Source: Dreissena polymorpha
Taxonomy: Eukaryota; Mollusca; Bivalvia; Myida; Dreissenidae
DNA length: 64,000 bases
Direction of reading: 5' to 3'
Assembly (NCBI RefSeq): GCF_020536995.1
Contig: NC_068356.1
Span: forward strand, 82,972,683 to 83,036,682
The first letter of the stretch is position 1. Each line of letters starts with the position of its first letter. A program made the position numbers and the translations under genes. Positions 1-10,894 of this stretch are shown here, in pieces. The notes under the pieces are model-generated. The model saw only the letters and a list, made by a program, of their open reading frames with translations. It was not told the DNA's origin and did no database searches.

Positions 1-1090
1 TGCCAGTACTTTTGCACAATTCGTCAGTTGTCTGCATTTCCGCAGTTGTAGCATAACATAATATTACAGTTCAAACACATGTCACGTAATCGTTCATTAT
101 TCAAGGATGGCACACAGTAACAAACAAAGTTAATTTCTCTTCATTTAAAAGTATGTAACCTATTGTTCGATTCACGCCATGCTCTTATTGTCATAATGAC
201 GAGATTCGCATTAACTACCTTTTGCTACATTGCGAATATGGCAAGTCCGTCTCTTTCCATTAATGTCAATTTCTCCGTATAACGTGGAATGAAATACTCA
301 ACAACAACGCCATATATGAATTCCAGTCCAATTTAATATCTAATATAATTCATATTTTCAGTCATACAAATACATTCTGATATCTACATGATTGGATCTT
401 TCCCGATCCGTTCACCTCAAAATCTAAGCCAAGTGTGTTCTATTCTGACAAAACATCTACATTTTGTTTACAGGTTAATTTGCATAAAACTCAATTATTA
501 CTTTGGTGGTCATTAGTGTCCGTTTTTTCACGTGCTTATTGTTGATTGGTTGAATTGCTAAATGTACTGAATAAATGACACCCCGGGAACGGAGAAACCA
601 AATTATTCATGTATTTACACGCTTATCGAATAATCCGTCTAGACATCTAATTTGATTATTTGTGGTGATAGAAAGTTTTAATGTACTCTTATAGTTGAAT
701 AAGATTACGTTTTCCGGTGCAATACTTTGTATGACTGATGCAACTTTGTATGACTGATGCAAATAAGGTATTACTGTAATGCTTTTCATCTGGCAGATTC
801 CAATGGCTATATGAGCTAATCTAATAAGATTAGAAGTCCCATGTCAATATCGTTGACCATTTTATCAATTGAATGCCTTGTTAAATATACAGTCTCTATA
901 TTCTCCTATCTAAATATACTATCTTTGACCTAAATTTGTTGATTTAGTATACTCTTCAATGAATGCAAGGATATGTCATGTTTCTACTTGCTAGAAATAA
1001 ACCTTCAAATATTTTGAAACATTTTCCACTTTCTATAAATAAACCTTCAAATATTTTGAACACTTATTATTATGATATAAGATGTATCAT
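1..1090. other. AT-rich non-coding stretch
   Basis: No frame with recognisable protein similarity, no RNA gene and no clear repeat boundary was seen here. A short local duplication occurs near 720-760, where the phrase ttgtatgactgatgcaa appears twice about 20 bases apart. It is probably intergenic sequence or old repeat. Confidence 0.5.
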
Positions 1091-1098
1091 TAATTATA

Positions 1099-1367
1099 AC
1101 AGTTTTTTTATTGATAAATATTGATGTAAATAAAATTTTAACATTTTCTTACATTATTCAAACATCTATTTAATTCTGAAATGCATACATGATTTTGTCA
1201 TTCATATTATTAAAACATCTCTTGATAATTTCTGACATTAAATTGACTTATAAATTCCTATCACATTATTAATATTATCTGTAAGTAGATTTCAATCACA
1301 TTGTTATATTATATAACATAATATTTATGTTATATGAATAAACAATAACGAGGCTGTTACGTTACAC
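1099..1367 (+). repeat. LTR-like direct repeat, left copy of a Ty3/gypsy fossil
   Basis: This segment closely matches 5688-5930 in the same orientation; both end with the phrase ggctgttacgttacac. The left copy carries about 36 extra bases near its middle. The pair brackets a region holding Ty3/gypsy pol pieces, and the right copy lies directly after the plus-strand integrase start, which is where a 3' LTR belongs. Clear TG...CA termini and target duplications were not identified, so reading these as LTRs is an inference. Confidence 0.55.
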
Positions 1368-3332
1368 AACCTTCCCCCTTAATTTGATTTTTTTTTGTAT
1401 TTTATGATATAAAAAAATCTTTAAGATTTTAGGTATTGAAGTACATGAAAACATTGTTCATATTGACACATACGAAGAAAAATCTTTTAAATGGAACTAA
1501 TGACAATGAAAAACATGAAGACATCATTGATCAAAACACATATATAATGAAAATCTGCAAACAGTAATTGAATTTAAACGAGTGTCTCTGCTGACGATAA
1601 AATGTTGGAATGGTTATCAATTGTTAATGTCAACCACAATGAAGTGTAATGGCTAGTGTTTATTTGTGACATCTGGCTGGAGGCGATGTGGCTTCAGGGT
1701 TAAGAGATGAGACGTCCTGTTGGAGAGTATGTGACCTCTGGTTGTAGTTGGTAACATCCAGTTGATTCGAGACGACGGCTTCCGATTGAAGACGATTATT
1801 TTCGGTCGGAGAAGCTGTTGGTCATCAGCTGTCGCACGATTTAGGATACTTCAAACATGTAGTATTTAAGCAGATATAGTTCTGAAGAATGTCTGCGCTC
1901 ATGACTGTAGCGTCATAATAATTGTTTATGTACACGTAATTGAGGTAACACACATATATATTACATAAGTTCGTAGATAATAAAACTTTCACCTAATATA
2001 AGTACAAAGTACGCGCGATTGTTCATCAATAAGTCCATTCGTATCAACGTATCTCTAAAAATCACGTTCGACGACGCGTGAAAGGTCCATTTTAACAGTC
2101 CACTAAGTGTTTGGTACTGATGCTGGTTCACAATTTGGATCAATGTCGACATTGTTGAATCCAAGTTGAAGTCGCCTGTTGCGTCAACTCATCCTCGATG
2201 GATACATTGTCGTCGAAGCTATCTGTATGTCGATGACATGTTCTTCTTTTGTGTCGCGGTGTTAAGATCATATCACAATCTCAAATTAGATATGAACGCA
2301 TGCTGCTCAGGCAATCCACGCCAACGATGTCAGAAGTGCTGTTTTTCTCCTTAACATGTATCGCATTGTCTAATCTTAAAGGGTTAATTACATGAAATGA
2401 TAAACGGGCCTGGTATTTATATATTTATAGTAAATGAAACTTGTTGTATTAGCACTCAGATAACCTATCACACCTAGGACAAGATATATCCAATTAAAAT
2501 AAATGTGTTAGAGAGAAACGCTATTCTAATAATGCAAATTTATTGTGTTATACCTTAAATATACGCATTTGTCTATTCAATAACATTCATTGTGCTTTAT
2601 TATTCGTATCTAATAAAAGACAAAACTTTATTAGAAATATAATTTGTCCTACTTTAGTCTTTCTTATAAAGAAATGAAAAAGAACAAATAGCATATAAGA
2701 TCAGTATCAAAAATTAAATGATTTAAAGGAATATAGTTATATCTTTTACATTATACTAACAAAATGTACACTTTTAAATGTATTGACAATCTGTACTAAA
2801 ATATTACATATGCCTAAAATGATGTTTACTTCTAATGAGCGCTGTAGGACATAACATAGCGTCCGGTAATTTAACTGTCAAGTACGTTATCGTAATTCTG
2901 TGTGATACTCGTATATTTGTGTAATGTTTCATGTGCAACCGTACAAAAGCGTCGGTCAATCGGATTAGATCGATATACAATATCGGTATTTCACGTCATT
3001 TGCGACAGGTGTGACCTTTTTGTCATGTATGTACCTGATCGAGGTATATACAAAACACAGTGGTATGATGCATCAGAGCTATTCGCTAATGGGCACAGGT
3101 AATTGGCATTTTATTCGTATAATAAAATATGACATTTTCATTTCACTCTAGACCCGGAAATCAATGCTATTGACGATACATTTTCAAAATCTTTGATAAC
3201 ATCCTCTATAATCCTCTTTTTACATAAGTAATACAAATACATCCAGAACACACTTCGCTATATGCAAAAATTGTGAGGCCATTAAGTCTCGACATCTATT
3301 TTGCTTTGATTTGTAGTCCATTATAATTTTAT
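1368..3332. other. Non-coding interior of the LTR fossil, no recognised protein
   Basis: This stretch lies between the left direct repeat and the first recognisable integrase piece. Small open frames exist on both strands (for example 2166-2354 and 2902-3102), but none resembles a known gag, protease or host protein. It may be decayed element interior or foreign sequence. Confidence 0.4.
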
Positions 3333-4460
3333 TTACATGTGTTCAGCGAATGCCTCAAGGCAAGTGATAATTGCTTTCTTCATGGCATTATTTGAACGTG
3401 AGGTCTTTTTCGTCAAATTTCGTTTTTTGCGTCTTAACGCTATCGCGTCAATTTGCATCTGATCATCTGATGAATCATTTTCAAACCTACGTAAAGGTGA
3501 GCTTTGTGAATTACTGTTATCGTACTGATTCGTATCTGAATCACTGGGGCTTGAATGTTTCTCCCCGAATTGTTGGTTTCTTAAATGTTTTTGCAATTCG
3601 GCAAGCGGTATATTAACTACATCATCAGTATTATCTCTAATCTGTCGGGTCTGTTTAGTAATAACAGGTAATCTACGCATTGACGTATTTGAATCATTAT
3701 CAGAAGATAATGTGTCTTCTGCAAAAGCTAAATTTGCTTTTCTCATTGGACGCACTAATGGTTTATCTATCATTGGCCATACATCGATATTAGCGTGCCT
3801 TATTTGGTAAGCGTGAACTTTAATAGTTGAGTTGTCTAATTGATTCTTAACTACGTATGTTAACGGTGATTTTTGTTCAATTATACGATAATATGGCCTC
3901 CAAATACAGTCTATTTTATTTGTACGTTGAGAGTTGAAAGTTTTTATAATAAACGTGGTCATTGATTTCGAATTTAATATCTTTTATATTTTTATTCGCA
4001 TAATCAGATTGTTTATGTTTAGATTGTTGTATTTGGGCACATACCTTTTTAAATGATTTGTGTTGTTCTTCTTATATTATCTTATGGTAATCTTCACCGT
4101 GATATTTTCGTCTAGGTTTTAACAAATTGCCTATTGGAAGAATAGGGTCTCTATTAAAAACTAAGAAGAACGGTGTATGTTTCGAAGTCTTGAACGTACT
4201 CAATCTTATTGCCGCTAAAGACATGTTTAAATGTAAGTCCCATTGTTGGACAGTTTCTTGAACTCTTTTAGACAAAATATTATTCATGGTTGAGTGGGAG
4301 CGTTCGTTCATGCCAGTAGCCGCGGGGTGATATATTGTCGTCTTTACGTCATCAATGTTCATTTATTTTAATGTTTCAATAAATGCCGTACTAGTGAATT
4401 CTTTACCGTTATCAGTAATAACTCTTATAGGACACGAATGACGACAGTAAATCTCGCCCA
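3333..4460 (-). mobile_element. Ty3/gypsy integrase fossil (catalytic core end and C-terminal region)
   Basis: Read on the minus strand, the piece begins with an integrase core motif (RVITDNGKEFTS) and continues with YHPAATGMNERSHSTMNN, typical of the end of a Ty3/gypsy retroviral-type integrase core. It then runs into a post-core region with a chromo/GPY-like stretch (SPLTYVVKNQL and KVHAYQIRHANI) and a long hydrophilic tail. It is a fossil with only a few breaks in this part; gag, protease and reverse transcriptase are absent on this strand. It abuts a plus-strand pol piece near 4,460, so the two pieces stand head to head. Confidence 0.8.
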
Positions 4461-4465
4461 TTAAG

Positions 4466-5650
4466 AGTTGACGCTATCCGACAATTCCCTAGACCAAAAT
4501 GCGTGCGTGATGTCCGATCTGTCTTAGATGCAGCGGGATTTTATAGGAGATTTTGTCCGTCGTATTCTGAAATGGTAGAGTCTCTTATTAATCTCACGAG
4601 AAAAAATGTCCCATTTAAATGGTCAAAACAATGTGAGGATTGTTTCATACAAAAAAGACTCATTTACGCAAATCCCTTATCTTTCATATCCCGATCCAAA
4701 AAAGGTTATATACTATATACTGATGCCTCTGATAAATGTATAGATGCTAGTCTAACTAAAAAATGCGACGATAAAGAAACTGGGGATTATGTATATGAAA
4801 AACCAATATTCTTCATATCGCACAGATTAAGCCCAACAAAATGTAAATATAGTACAATTGAAAAAGAATGATACAGCATATTTTACAGTCTAAGTAATTT
4901 ACACCACTATTTACACAATGCTGAACTTGTTATCAGACATTCCATAAACCACTAAAATACCTTCTCGAATCCCCAATGCAAAACAAGAAAGTACAACTTT
5001 GGGCGCTCAGTATCGCAGGCTACAATTGCAAAATTGAATATATATTCAGGAAAAAAGAATCCTATTGCTGATTTTCTCAGTAGGCCTCCTAACACCAAAG
5101 TCACGAATACCAAATACGATAAAAACGAATTAGAAGAAGATATCAATGATAAACACTATAAGATAAATTCGGAGATAAAGCAACATGAACAAATATACAA
5201 AATAAATGTAATTGACTCAACTCATATTGATCACAGACAAATAATTGATAATAACGCAATCCCGCAAACAATTCAAAGTGACGAAACAAAAGAAAACGAT
5301 AAAATAAACTAATGTAACATGGAAATAGAACAAGAGAAAGACCCTCAAATATCTGAGATTAAAACGAGATCAAGATTAGGGAAACAAACCAAAAATGAAG
5401 ATGAGAGATTCTTTATCGTTGATCGGATACTGTATTACATAACAAACGTAGATGAAGAACCTGCCCTTAGGCTTTTTGTACCTAAACACCTGACTGGTTC
5501 AGTAATCAAGCAATAGCATGATGAAAACGGTCATCCTGGGTGTCAAAGACTTTTCCATACAATAAAAGAGAAACATTACTGGCCTAAAATGTTCAAAGAA
5601 TCGAATGATTATATGTATCTAAGTGCATTATATGTCAAAGTAAAAACTTA
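4466..5650 (+). mobile_element. Ty3/gypsy pol fossil (RT connection, RNase H, start of integrase)
   Basis: On the plus strand the piece starts in the RT thumb/connection region (VDAIRQFPRPK, then AGFYRRFCPSYSEM). It continues through an RNase H region (YILYTDASDKCIDASL) and the RNase H to integrase linker (GKKNPIADFLSRPPN), and ends in the zinc-binding start of integrase (HPGCQRLFHTIKEKHYWPKM). It is broken in a handful of places and lacks the RT core, protease and gag. The LTR-like repeat at 5688 follows immediately, as expected for the 3' end of such an element. Confidence 0.85.
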
Positions 5651-5687
5651 AAAGAAATTAAAACTCCCATATAGTCAGATACTTCAA

Positions 5688-5930
5688 TAGTTATTTTATT
5701 TATAAATATTGATGTAAATAAACTTTTAACATTTTCTTACATTATTCAAACATCTATTTAATTTATGAAATGCATACATGATTTTGACATTCATATTATT
5801 AAAACATCTCTTGATAATTTCTGACATTAAATTGACTTATAAATTCCTATCACAGTATTAATAGTATCTGTAACTATAATATTTATGTTATATGAATAAA
5901 CAATAACGGGGCTGTTACGTTACACACAAC
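5688..5930 (+). repeat. LTR-like direct repeat, right copy
   Basis: This is the second copy of the repeat at 1099-1367, in the same orientation and shorter by one internal segment. Its position just after an integrase piece supports reading it as the 3' LTR. The two copies differ by several point changes, so the insertion is not recent. Confidence 0.55.
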
Positions 5931-6664
5931 TAAAGATTTATTTAATTACACACAACACTTGAATATGGCATGCAACAAAAATGTAAAAACATCAATATAT
6001 CAAAATGGATTTTCAATAGTGTACAACAATAAAACATGAAGGAATGTAAACCCTTAACAGGAACGAATATCAAATTGTGCAAACACAATACGCATACACA
6101 GTTCTTAAACAAACATGCTAATATGTTTTAGGAAATAAAGTAATCTCAAAGCTGCTTGCACTTAATAAATTATCCACATATCGCTATCTCTAAATGAATA
6201 ATTTAAAGATAACTACTTTATCAATGCAAGTATTTCTAAAGCACAAAATATGGGTTTCAATACGCTAATAAAATTAGATTTTTGTATATTTGCAAGAATA
6301 CGAAGATGTTTTTTTCCGACCATTATAAGAATAATACATTTTGGTTAGAAATTTTGTTTAAGAATATGTAAAGACTGAATGAAAATCAAATAATTTGATA
6401 AAGAACATTTGTATGACTAATGTAGAAGTTTCACATGAAGATTTAACTTCGAAATCTAGATTAAAATTGAGATATATTTGTATTTTATTAAAAATGAAGC
6501 TAAATGTTTTTCACTTTCACGCGTGATACAACAAGACCTTTGATTGCTTAAGGAGAATAACAATATCACCCATTTTTTTTATTTGGAATGCGTCCAACAA
6601 AGTGATCAAGAAACAAAACACATCATGCAGTATCGCTTTGTTTGGTGTGATGTTCATATTTCAA
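5931..6664. other. 3' flank of spastin copy A, homologous to the flank of copy B
   Basis: There is no gene here. The stretch shares phrases with the sequence just below copy B (about 41,320-41,770): a tract with caaattgtgcaaacacaata, the phrase tgatacaacaag, and a tract ending catgcagtatcgct. The similarity extends outside exons, so the two spastin copies come from duplication of a genomic block and not from retroposition. Confidence 0.6.
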
Positions 6665-6826
6665 CGGTCTTTTCGGGAGGCTCTGGTGTCACATATTCTA
6701 TGCTGGCTTGAATCAAATGCTCATGTCTCCGAAGGCCTTGTTCCGCCAGGGAGGCGAGGAAGTCATCCATTTTGTTGAGCCGCACCCTCCTAAGTGACAC
6801 CTAATGGACCTCGTCAGGGGACAAGT
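6665..6826 (-). pseudogene. SPAST: Spastin A last exon, degenerate
   Basis: The reading after a CAG acceptor at 6827 is LSPDEVH, then a TAG at 6801-6803, then VSLRRVRLNKMDDF. Nucleotide comparison with the intact copy B exon (41,831-41,994) shows that about 50 bases are missing from the middle, after which the frame is lost. The remnant of the final GDMSM-coding stretch (ggagacatgagcat) is still recognisable. The normal end of spastin (WNKDFGD) is therefore destroyed. Confidence 0.75.
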
Positions 6827-7007
6827 CTGCAGTCATGTCAGTATAGAACTGTACCATAGAAATAACAATGACAATTTTATCTAGGGCTAGAATCAGAAGG
6901 TAAATGGAGCTAAGCGTGTTATTGCTAAACGTGTTTAGATATAGTAACATCAGTTGTCATTAAAAATATATGATGTATTTAAAAAACAAGACTATTGCCA
7001 AGCAATA

Positions 7008-7285
7008 TAAGTCCCCTACCGGCTCCACCGTTGTCAGAAATTCCAGATTGTTTTAAATATTTGTTGCCATAGCAACCAGAATTTTTGACGTAGGAACAAT
7101 ATGAAATGACGTGCATAATGCCCATATTGCCATCTAGCCATGTTTCAAGTTTCATGAACAAATATTAAGAACTTTACATGTTATCGCAAGATCCAGAAAT
7201 GTGTGACGGACAGACTGACAGACAGACTGACAGACAGACTGAGCGCAAACCATAAGTCCCCTCCGGTGAAACCGGTAGGGGACTA
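7008..7285. mobile_element. MITE with 21-bp terminal inverted repeats
   Basis: The left end AGTCCCCTACCGGCTCCACC is mirrored by the right end ggtgaaaccggtaggggact, with two mismatches over about 21 bases. The interior is non-coding and includes a (GACAGACT)n run near 7206-7241. The length of about 278 bp, terminal inverted repeats and lack of coding fit a non-autonomous DNA transposon lying downstream of the spastin A GYSGSDL exon. The superfamily is not determined. Confidence 0.75.
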
Positions 7286-7289
7286 ATAA

Positions 7290-8250
7290 TATTCTCCTCA
7301 TATCATCACATTTTAGTGGCAGCTTTACCTAACCAAACAGTTTAATGTTTTGGCATGTATATATCACACAAACAAAAATAGAATTTCATACACCAGTTAT
7401 ATTATAAAAACATGTTCAAATGGGATACAATGGGATACAATGACTGTTATAGTTCTTTTTTTCAGTATACTTGCACGTTGTCAGACGAACATCATTTAGT
7501 TTAAATGAGACAATAATAATGAAACAACGGACAACTAAAGAAACTTAAATTATCGAGTAGTTTATGATACGGGTTGACATTTGAAAGCTGAAACAGATGT
7601 AAAAATAAAGATAAACGAAAGACGTGTTTAGTGGAAAAGAAACTATGTTTGAGAGTCGTTGTGTATCATACTTACGCATCAAATCGCTGTTTATCAATAC
7701 AAAAATAATGGGTGCTGCACCAGGTCCTTAAGTTTTGGTTATGTTATTACATGTGTCGTCTCTATATAGGATCGTTTTAAAACAGGGGACTAAATACATG
7801 GATATAGTGTTTACATTTTTTTCACGCCGGGAAATTGTACCTTGTGACTACATTTAAAATTTAAAATGATAAAAAAGTAATGTTGTTTCCTGAAGTTCAC
7901 GGAAACATAAATAGACGGCGATATATAAATTGTAAGCAGTAAATCAAACTATTAGCTAAGCATTGATCGATCAATTAACGGTCGATAAATCGAGGGGCTG
8001 TCTTTCAACGAGAATGAACTTTGGTTATACAGTGACAATAGGGTTTATGAAACCTGCACCGTCGGCAAAGATAAATAGAAAATGTGATCTCGACAAATAT
8101 GAGAAATTTTAAGGTCTGCACTCGTCCACACGACCAACTTAATGTTAACACTTTCAACAACATTTACAATTATCAGTCTGTACAAAAATATATTGGGACT
8201 TTGGTTGTCGCCAAAATTACACAAAATAAATACTATCCAGGTTAACGAAC
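7290..8250. other. Intron sequence of spastin A
   Basis: Non-coding sequence between the GYSGSDL exon and the last exon remnant. Apart from the neighbouring MITE, no repeat or frame with known similarity was recognised. Confidence 0.5.
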
Positions 8251-8321
8251 CTCTTATGGGGTCGAGGGCAGTATCCTTGGCAAGGCTGTTCAGATCACTG
8301 CCAGAGTACCCCTCGGTCAGT
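8251..8321 (-). CDS. SPAST: Spastin A exon: GYSGSDL region
   Basis: The reading [20 protein letters not shown] matches the spastin segment [26 protein letters not shown], the small alpha-helical subdomain of the AAA module. The acceptor is CAG|ACTGACC and the donor AGAG|GTTCG. The phases join with the RFSKR exon (AA plus A makes Lys). The exon is open. Confidence 0.85.
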
Positions 8322-8872
8322 CTGAAAAATATACAAACAGCCATTTCTAGGACAAAGTTTTAAAAAATAAATGAAAACATACCTTTCTCTGGTGCGAATA
8401 AACATTATACAGATTGTTTTCGGAACTTCAGTTTTTGTTAGTTTTCAAACAGTGGTATAACTCATTTACTGTTGAAAGTTGTTCTAGGGTTGATGCCTCC
8501 AAAGCGTTACGAATGTATTCAATATAAATGATTGGTGTCAATTAAGACTCAATTTAAATCCAATCTTGAAAGCTAGTACATCTAACATGGATTCTGCATA
8601 TAATATAAATGGACATTTTTAGCAATACATGTTTATAAATGTGAACATAAACAAACCTTTAACTTAAATGTATTCATTCTTAAGGAATTGACGTTTATAG
8701 TATCAACCAACTTACTATGATTTTGGGAATCTTGATGAAAACATATGTAATAAAAATATTTTTTAAACTTTTAAAAAGTTTCCGTTGTACAGTTTAAGTT
8801 TAAAGTTATATTTGATGCAAATAAAACGTTTTGTAAAATTTTGGCCCGATGGAACTCGTTGTTGGGACCTAC

Positions 8873-8995
8873 TTAGCCAGCTGTTTGAGCTCACTGTCTG
8901 AGAGCGGGTTGTTGTGATCACCCAGGAGTTGTCTCAAAAGTGTAAGCCTTGTATCGACATCAGGCATGCTCACAGACACACGCTTGCTAAAACGC
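8873..8995 (-). CDS. SPAST: Spastin A exon: RFSKR region
   Basis: A 123-nt exon reads RFSKRVSVSMPDVDTRLTLL and continues to LLGDHNNPLSDSELKQLAK. It corresponds to human [20 protein letters not shown] and what follows, and includes the arginine pair after the sensor region. The acceptor is TTCAG|GCG and the donor GCTAA|GTAGGT. It has the same length and phases as the copy B exon (43,204-43,326). Confidence 0.88.
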
Positions 8996-9242
8996 CTGAA
9001 GGAGAACGAAACAGCCTTCTAACGTATTGTTAAACGTTCGCATTGGACCAATGTTTTAACTATAGTTCCTTTACATGTCGAGTGTGATTCCAACAAAATA
9101 ATACCAAACTACCCTTCTACAAATCATGATGTTTAAATGCATTATTAAACTTTGTGATGAAAATATGATTGTCTTAAAAGCTGATATCAAAACACACTAG
9201 TTGGAATCGGTAAATAGTATGGTTTCATAATATTGACCAAAC

Positions 9243-9315
9243 CTGAGAACAGCATCATCAAGCTCCCATGGTCTGTTGGTGGCTACCATGATAAGAACAC
9301 GCTCTGCAGAGGAGC
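9243..9315 (-). CDS. SPAST: Spastin A exon: VATNRP sensor region
   Basis: The 73-nt exon reads GSSAERVLIMVATNRPWELD then DAVLR. It covers the AAA sensor-1 strand, with the Asn of TNRP. The second of two nearby AG acceptors is chosen because it keeps phase 1, also used in copy B. Trp stands where spastins usually have Gln (RPQELD). The frame is open. Confidence 0.85.
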
Positions 9316-10818
9316 CTGAAACCTGTAAGCAGGGGACCAACCCATCAATACGTTGAGCTACGCAGTTTGCAGGAAACCAACATTTCATTATAGTGGTTAA
9401 GGTTTAAAGTACACATTTATTAGAAAACCAACACGTATATAAAGGCTGAAAGTACACTGAAAGTAGGAAAACAACACATCATTTGGGATAAAAGTACACT
9501 GTAAGCAGAAGACCAACACTTTGATATGGGATGAAAATACAATTTAAGAAGAGAACAGACGCTTGAATGTGGGTTGAAAGCTCACTGAAAAGGGAATCAA
9601 CATTTTAACATGGGGTTTAAGTACACAAAACTTGAATATAATGTGAACATACACAGTGCGCAACTAAGCAATATTTTAATAGGAAGTAAAATTAAAATGT
9701 AAGCGGAACTTCAACACTTCAATAAAAGTTCAAGTACGCTTTAAGCATGGAAGCAAATCTTCAATTTGGGATGAAAATATACTGATTGCAGTGAATCAAT
9801 ACTTTAAAATGAGATAAAAGAACATCCGAAGCAAATGACCAATACTTTAACATAGGTTTAACGTAAATTGTAAGCAGGAAAGCAATACTTCAATATGTGA
9901 TGAAACTACAATTGTAAGCATGGCACCAATACGTTTAAATAAGGAAAGAACACTGCAAACAAAGAAAACAACACTTAAATATGGTATGAAATGAATTGTG
10001 CAAAGTGGACCATTATGATGGAAAACACTGTATGCAGAAAATCAACTCCTTAATATGGGGTGAAACAAGACTGTTTCCCAGTAAAAATTAAGTCATTATC
10101 ACAGAATTCGCAAATAGATGTATTGCTAGGTATTGTCATCCGATCTACTTTCACTATCTTGGCTACATGCATAGGTGATCGGATTTATATCGTTTAACTT
10201 TATTAATATTTTTTCTCTGACGTGCGTTTCTCGATTGATTTATTTTTAAGCAATCACATAAACAACCAAGCTATGTAATATGGATCTTTGACGCCCAATA
10301 TTGCTGCGTCTTCGTGTATTTGCACGATGATGATCTGGAATATTAACTACATGATGCTATATTCTTAAATCTTTTTTGTAAAAAGAAGGGATGTAGTTGA
10401 CACTGTTTGTAATTTCATTTCATTGTTTCTCAAAAAGTTGTAACTCTGATTCTCTGGTCTCCTTCCTACCATCGAGTAATTAAAATGGTAATTAAATTGA
10501 ATGCATTTTAATGTCCTTTTATAATTGTTTAATTTTAGTTACAATGATATAAGGTTAACTTGGTATGTTGTTTCGTATTGTGCTGTTTCGCACTGAATCA
10601 TTGTTAATTTTGATTATGTCTACTAGTACATGCCTTCCTTAATATAAATAGTGCATTAAACATTTAACAATTGATGAATATATGCTTACAAGACTTTAAA
10701 ACGTAATGAAGTCACATACTGGATTACTATAAATGCACTGAATACATTGTACCATAAAAGTTTTACTATAACTTAGTTTTCCATGCTGGCTCTCATGCGA
10801 GCGTTGCCATTTACATAC
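9316..10818. repeat. Degenerate minisatellite in spastin A intron, Walker B exon missing
   Basis: From about 9,390 to 10,080 a unit of roughly 40-50 bp recurs in diverged form, with a theme like caatacttcaatatggg followed by tgaaagtacactgtaagcag. Similar units fill the matching copy B intron at 43,680-44,290. The copy B exon for [10 protein letters not shown] (44,439-44,534) has no counterpart here. The remainder of the interval (10,080-10,818) is featureless AT-rich sequence. Confidence 0.6.
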
Positions 10819-10894
10819 CCATGAAGACGACTGAGGGTTTCAGCGCCTTTGCGACAGCAAACATGGCCCTAACCAGCTTCTCAGCTTCACCATA
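10819..10894 (-). CDS. SPAST: Spastin A exon: post-Walker A helix
   Basis: The 76-nt exon reads YGEAEKLVRAMFAVAKALKP then SVVFM. It matches [24 protein letters not shown] of spastin. The acceptor is GTAAG|TATGG and the donor CATGG|GTATG. The exon ends in phase 1, so Gly/Asp is split. Tyr replaces the usual Val before GE in both copies, so the change predates the duplication. Joined directly to the 9,243 exon, the frame stays open. Confidence 0.83.
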
